From Dicaeum eximium (Eukaryota > Chordata > Aves > Passeriformes > Dicaeidae): a stretch of 64,000 nucleotides of DNA. The notes beneath the pieces were generated by a model, which worked only from the letters and a program-made list of their open reading frames with translations, ran no database searches and was not told where the DNA came from. The translations under genes were made by a program, and so were the position numbers. The DNA is taken from contig VWZP01005658.1 in NCBI GenBank assembly GCA_013396995.1, forward strand, positions 1 through 64,000, read 5' to 3'. This document shows, in pieces, positions 60,271 through 64,000 of the stretch (position 1 is the stretch's first letter; each line of letters opens with the position of its first letter).

Positions 60271-62949
60271 CGCAACAGCAGTCACCCCTTCAGGTTGTGT
60301 TAAAGTGAGTTAAAGTGACTCCAGAGCAAGTTCTCCTGCTTCTTGTGACCCCAGTGCCCACGGCTCGCTCTCTCAGCACACACCCTGCTCCTGCAAGAAC
60401 AGATTTCCTCCCTGCAGCACCCAGCCTGTGCCAGATGAAAAGCCTTTCAGTCCGGATGGGACTGTTCCTCACCACACCTTGTGAGTACATGGCAGCATCT
60501 CTGTCCCCTCTGGGAACAGGGTCACCCCTCTGGGGGTCAGCCAGTGGCTCACAGGAGTCCCAGGGCCATGTCCCCACTCCTGGGCGTGGCACTGCCTGAC
60601 ACAAAGCAGCATCCCACCGTCCCCAAAAAAGGGCACACCTCAAAATTAAAATCTCGGTCAGAGGGTGTTAATCAGTGCTGACCACCTTGGCTGCTGTCCA
60701 TCAAAGGAACCAGCAGCTCAGGATCCACAGCACCATGACCCCAATGCTCCCAGCCAGGTCAGAGCCATTCCCACCAGAGTGAATCCTTCACACCAAGCTC
60801 GACACACACCAAAGGTAAAAATCCCACTGCATTTCCCTTCCCTCAGTGTTGTGATGCCATGATCCCCTCAGCACAACCTGTCAAACTCCCCCTTCAGTTC
60901 CCACCAAGGTGTTTTCCCTGGTGGGCTCTGCTGGGACCAGCACATGGGATGGGAAGCGCTGGCTGAGCTCGCTGCCAGCCCCACACACCTCATGCATCCC
61001 TCCTCTCTGGCTGCTTACCAGGAAGCTCCTCTCAGGGTGTTCCAGTTCCAGCAGACCCTGCCAACCCATGCTCCTTTATTAGACTTTTTAAAAAAGCCTG
61101 AAAAAAAGGGCACAGTGTGCAAGGAATGAGTATAAAATAGAGGCTGCAGAGCTATGAACAGTCTGGAAAATGTGAATCTTTGCCTTCCCCTACTGCATCT
61201 GACCATGGAGAAATGTGCCCTGTGACCCAGCACATCTTGCCTGTGTGCTGTAGGGACACAGCTTGTGGTGATTGGGAGTGGGGCTGTGGCTGAGCCTCAT
61301 CCCTGATGGGCTCCAGCTGTGTCAGACAGTGACTGGTACTGAAGGGAATGAGCCATGGAGTGCTGAGGGGCACTGACCAGTCACAGAAGGTACTGACCTT
61401 CTGCCTCTTTCTCTCAGGTAAAATAAGATTATGCTAAATAGTCACACTCGAGTACCTTTGGCATGAGAGAGTAGAGAGAAGGCCACAAAATCTCTCTTTA
61501 AAGCTGTTCCTCCCAGGAATCCCACTTCTGCCTTTATTCCCACGTTCATGATTATCCCACCCTTGCCCACTGCAGGGCTGTGACCTCGTGTTTGGAGAGC
61601 ACTGCCCTGCACTGAGCCCCCAGCCCAGCCCTGCACACACCACAGCAGGCCCGGGGAGCCAGTCCTGCAGGCTCCTCTTGGCTGCTTCCCCATGGACCAG
61701 ACATTTTCTCCAGCTCTGAAAAGCCCTGCTGAGTTTCTAGAGCTAGGAAATATTAAATAATCACCCTTGTAGATGTAACATATCACAGCAGGATTCATTA
61801 GAAGTCCACAATTTTTGCGGAGCTGGTGAAAACTTGGGGGGTGTTTCTAAGTCCAGTGAACAGTGTCCTGTTCTGTAGGTTTTGGTCCCCAAATTGAAGG
61901 GTTCATGAGCATCACTTGGCAGGGCAGCACGAGCAGGAAGGGCCCAGAGCAGGGACTTCCCTATATCCCCTCCGGAATTCAGATACACTTAAGGGAGAAA
62001 ATACCTCTTTGGTGTACTCATGATCAGATGTGGCTTTTCTTTGAATAATTTCACTCCTCCTTCATATGCTTCCCATCTCTTTTCCTCTGAGATTTATTTA
62101 ATCCTACTTGAGAAAGAACACTGATCAAGATGGGAGATATTTCAGCATCTGTTGATGCTGAATCATGACTTCATTTCTCCCGTCCTTTTTACTCTCGAGG
62201 ATTTAGCAATTCCCTCCAAGACTCTCAACTTCTCTTGTCTTCTGTTAATTAAAACCCAGCTAGGACTGCCTGCTAATTGCACACTAGTTTAACAAAGCCT
62301 GGCCTGTTGCTGTGTTTATTTTAAGTGTCACATGAACAGGCAGCAGCAGGTTTTACTGGCACTTCTCTTCAAGAGTGTGGTTTTTTCTTGCACTGTGCTG
62401 AGTTGAAAAAAAGGTCTCACTAGAAATATTTAAAAGAATATTTTTATGTTTCAAATCTTGCATAAAATTGACAACATTGATAGATTTAAAATACCAACAA
62501 CAGGGAAAGCAAGAAGGAACACAAAGGAAAACCAGCATAACCACTGCGACCATGCCACCACCTTGTTCCAGTATGTCCTAGAAAGGGATGGTGAGTCTCC
62601 ACGGCTGGGGACACTCAGCTGCTTCACCACTCAGGCAAGCTGCACCTTCAAAACCCATCTGAAGATGTCACTGTCTATTTTTTAGAATCTTAGAACAGCT
62701 GTAGGAGTCATATGGCTTATTTCTATTCATTGCACAACATACCCCTGACCTACTGTCCGTTAAAAAAACCAAAGCAAAACAACAGCTTTCTGTAAATACG
62801 GTGTTATTTTTCCTGCAGCCTCCTTAGCATCTCTCCATGGAAATTCAGCGTCTGCCTCAGTGACCCCTAGAGGGGTGTCCCAGCAGCTGTCACAGCACAT
62901 CCAGAAGTGCTCCAATGTCCTTTGGGGAGGATGAGTCCATCGGGCACGT
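60271..62949. other. Non-coding stretch with a TATA-like site
   Basis: No coding gene seen. A hairpin (TTCAGCATC, TGTT, GATGCTGAA) lies at 62,141-62,162. The segment 62,240-62,340 looks constrained by texture. A donor-like AAAG|GTAAAA lies near 60,813 without a convincing acceptor. Confidence 0.4.
61131..61140 (+). promoter_or_regulatory. TATA-box-like motif
   Basis: TATAAAATAG in a GAG…AGGCTGCAG context. A start would fall near 61,160-61,165. The flanks are not CpG-rich and no downstream frame is recognised. Confidence 0.22.
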
Positions 62950-63300
62950 TTGGTTGCGATCATATAAAGAACTCCTGCTCCTCCGGGGGCTGTTCGGGCT
63001 GTGCGGGGGTTCGGGGCTGGCAGCCCGCGGCTCCGGGCGCTGCCGCCGTGTCCCCGCCGGGGCCGGGCAGCGGCAGGAGGCTGCTCCGCAGGGCCCCGGC
63101 GAACAGGCTCAGCGGGCAGCGGCCGCTCCCGGCGCTCCCCACCGCCAGCCCGGTGTCCACGTCGGTCTCGGCCCCGCGGCTCCCCGGGAGCGCAGCCCGC
63201 GCCCGCCCGCCCGGCCACAGCGCTGCCCCGCACGGCCCGGCCGCTGCCACAGCGCCCCGACAGCACCAGGGCCTCTGCGGGTCACTGCTGGCCCGCTCAG
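62950..63300. promoter_or_regulatory. Dense CpG island with TATA-like box and G4 motif
   Basis: This is the strongest CpG island in the window (GCCGCCGTGTCCCCGCCGGG and similar throughout). At its left edge TATAAA (62,963-62,968, plus) lies about 20 bp before a four-run G motif at 62,985-63,016, so a plus-strand start near 62,993 is plausible; the minus strand is also possible. An ATG frame at 62,915-63,529 (204 codons, plus) begins MSFGEDESIGHVWLRSYKEL with a leucine-rich segment after it, and a 255-codon minus frame overlaps at 62,960-63,727. Neither has a recognised domain. Confidence 0.7.
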
Positions 63301-64000
63301 GGCTAAGGGCTTCACCTGGGGCAGAGCTTGTTCTGCCCTGCAGAGCTCTGCCCTCCTGGCTTCTCCGCCCGGGATTCACACGGAGAGCGGCTGGCATCCA
63401 GTCCTGCGGGATTTTCCCACTGCCTGTATTAATATGCTGCTGGGAAAGCCCGAGGTTTGTTTCAAGGGTCCTGGAGCTGCTTTGAACCTGTTGAAAATCG
63501 GAGAGAATCCGGTTAGCACGCACTTGTAGCTTGACCAAGGATGATGCTCTCACCCAGCCTCGCTGTGCTGGGGTCACCTTGCCTGAGTCAGCACAGCTGG
63601 GAAGTCCCTGCCGAAGTAGGCTTGGATACAAAAAACCCACGTGCATTCCAGGGGAACCTAGATAAACACTTGGAAAGGAGAGCCACTGCCGGTTACAAGG
63701 GGCTTCAGGGGGCAATGACAGCTCCATGTGGAGTCTGTGAGCAGAGCCTTGGATTCAGTTTGCAACATGGCAGAAGGTTGGGGCAGGGGCATAAATTAGA
63801 AGAAAGATTCACAGTAAGGGCTGAAAAGTTGTAGAATAAAGCACGAGGCTGTGGGCCTGCTGTCTGGAGCTTGGACACAAGATACATCCTCAAGTTCAAG
63901 TGGATTACACCTTCCTTTGCAAGGAGCACCGTGCAGCATGGCCACATCCCCAAAAACCCTTCCAATTTTCCTGCCAGTGAATTCATGGACATCTGTCAGC
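63301..64000. other. Island shore and non-coding tail
   Basis: CpG density declines. Remaining frames (97 codons plus at 63,541-63,834; 95 codons minus at 63,705-63,992) have no recognised features. Confidence 0.42.

Overview
This window looks like nuclear DNA of a bird. The best evidence is a truncated CR1 LINE 3' end at about 20,946-21,068, with the usual avian CR1 tail text. Interspersed repeats are otherwise scarce, GC content is uneven, and a few worn MIR-type SINE relics remain. No bacterial, phage, plasmid or viral gene organisation is present. The species cannot be fixed from sequence alone.

No complete protein-coding gene can be supported. Most of the 64 kb reads as intron or intergenic DNA. 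The long open frames (up to about 258 codons) lie in GC-rich or tandem-repeat DNA where stop codons are rare. They often overlap on both strands and show no domain I recognise. What remains is a set of short candidate exons with good splice signals: minus strand at 2,318-2,354, 6,583-6,642, 46,507-46,544, 48,696-48,725 and 56,339-56,441; plus strand at 10,554-10,687, 10,812-10,947 and 28,865-28,944. None is assigned to a named gene. They may belong to one or more long-intron coding genes or to lncRNAs.

Layout. 1-240 is the edge of a CpG island. 241-20,900 is mostly AT-rich non-coding DNA with two MIR relics and several candidate exons. 20,946-21,068 is the CR1 fragment, with a foldback at its tail. 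21,640-22,345 retains CpGs and looks constrained. 28,700-31,520 holds a perfect 20-bp palindrome, a candidate exon, a long AT-rich inverted repeat, a hairpin and a 32-bp minisatellite. 39,995-40,840, 50,160-50,640 and 52,660-53,040 are CpG-enriched blocks without an obvious gene. 58,931-59,367 is a 17-copy 25/26-bp minisatellite that runs into a CpG-rich block ending near 60,230. 62,950-63,300 is a dense CpG island with a TATA-like box and a G-quadruplex motif at its left edge.

How parts may work together (inference): the CpG blocks at 59-60 kb and 63 kb could be promoters for the minus-strand candidate exons to their left, and the island at 1-240 could serve a plus-strand transcript. RNA evidence would settle this. 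I found no convincing new biological system. The most unusual directly visible structures are the large minisatellite that is open in all six frames, the CR1 foldback, the 20-bp palindrome and the 22-bp-arm AT inverted repeat.
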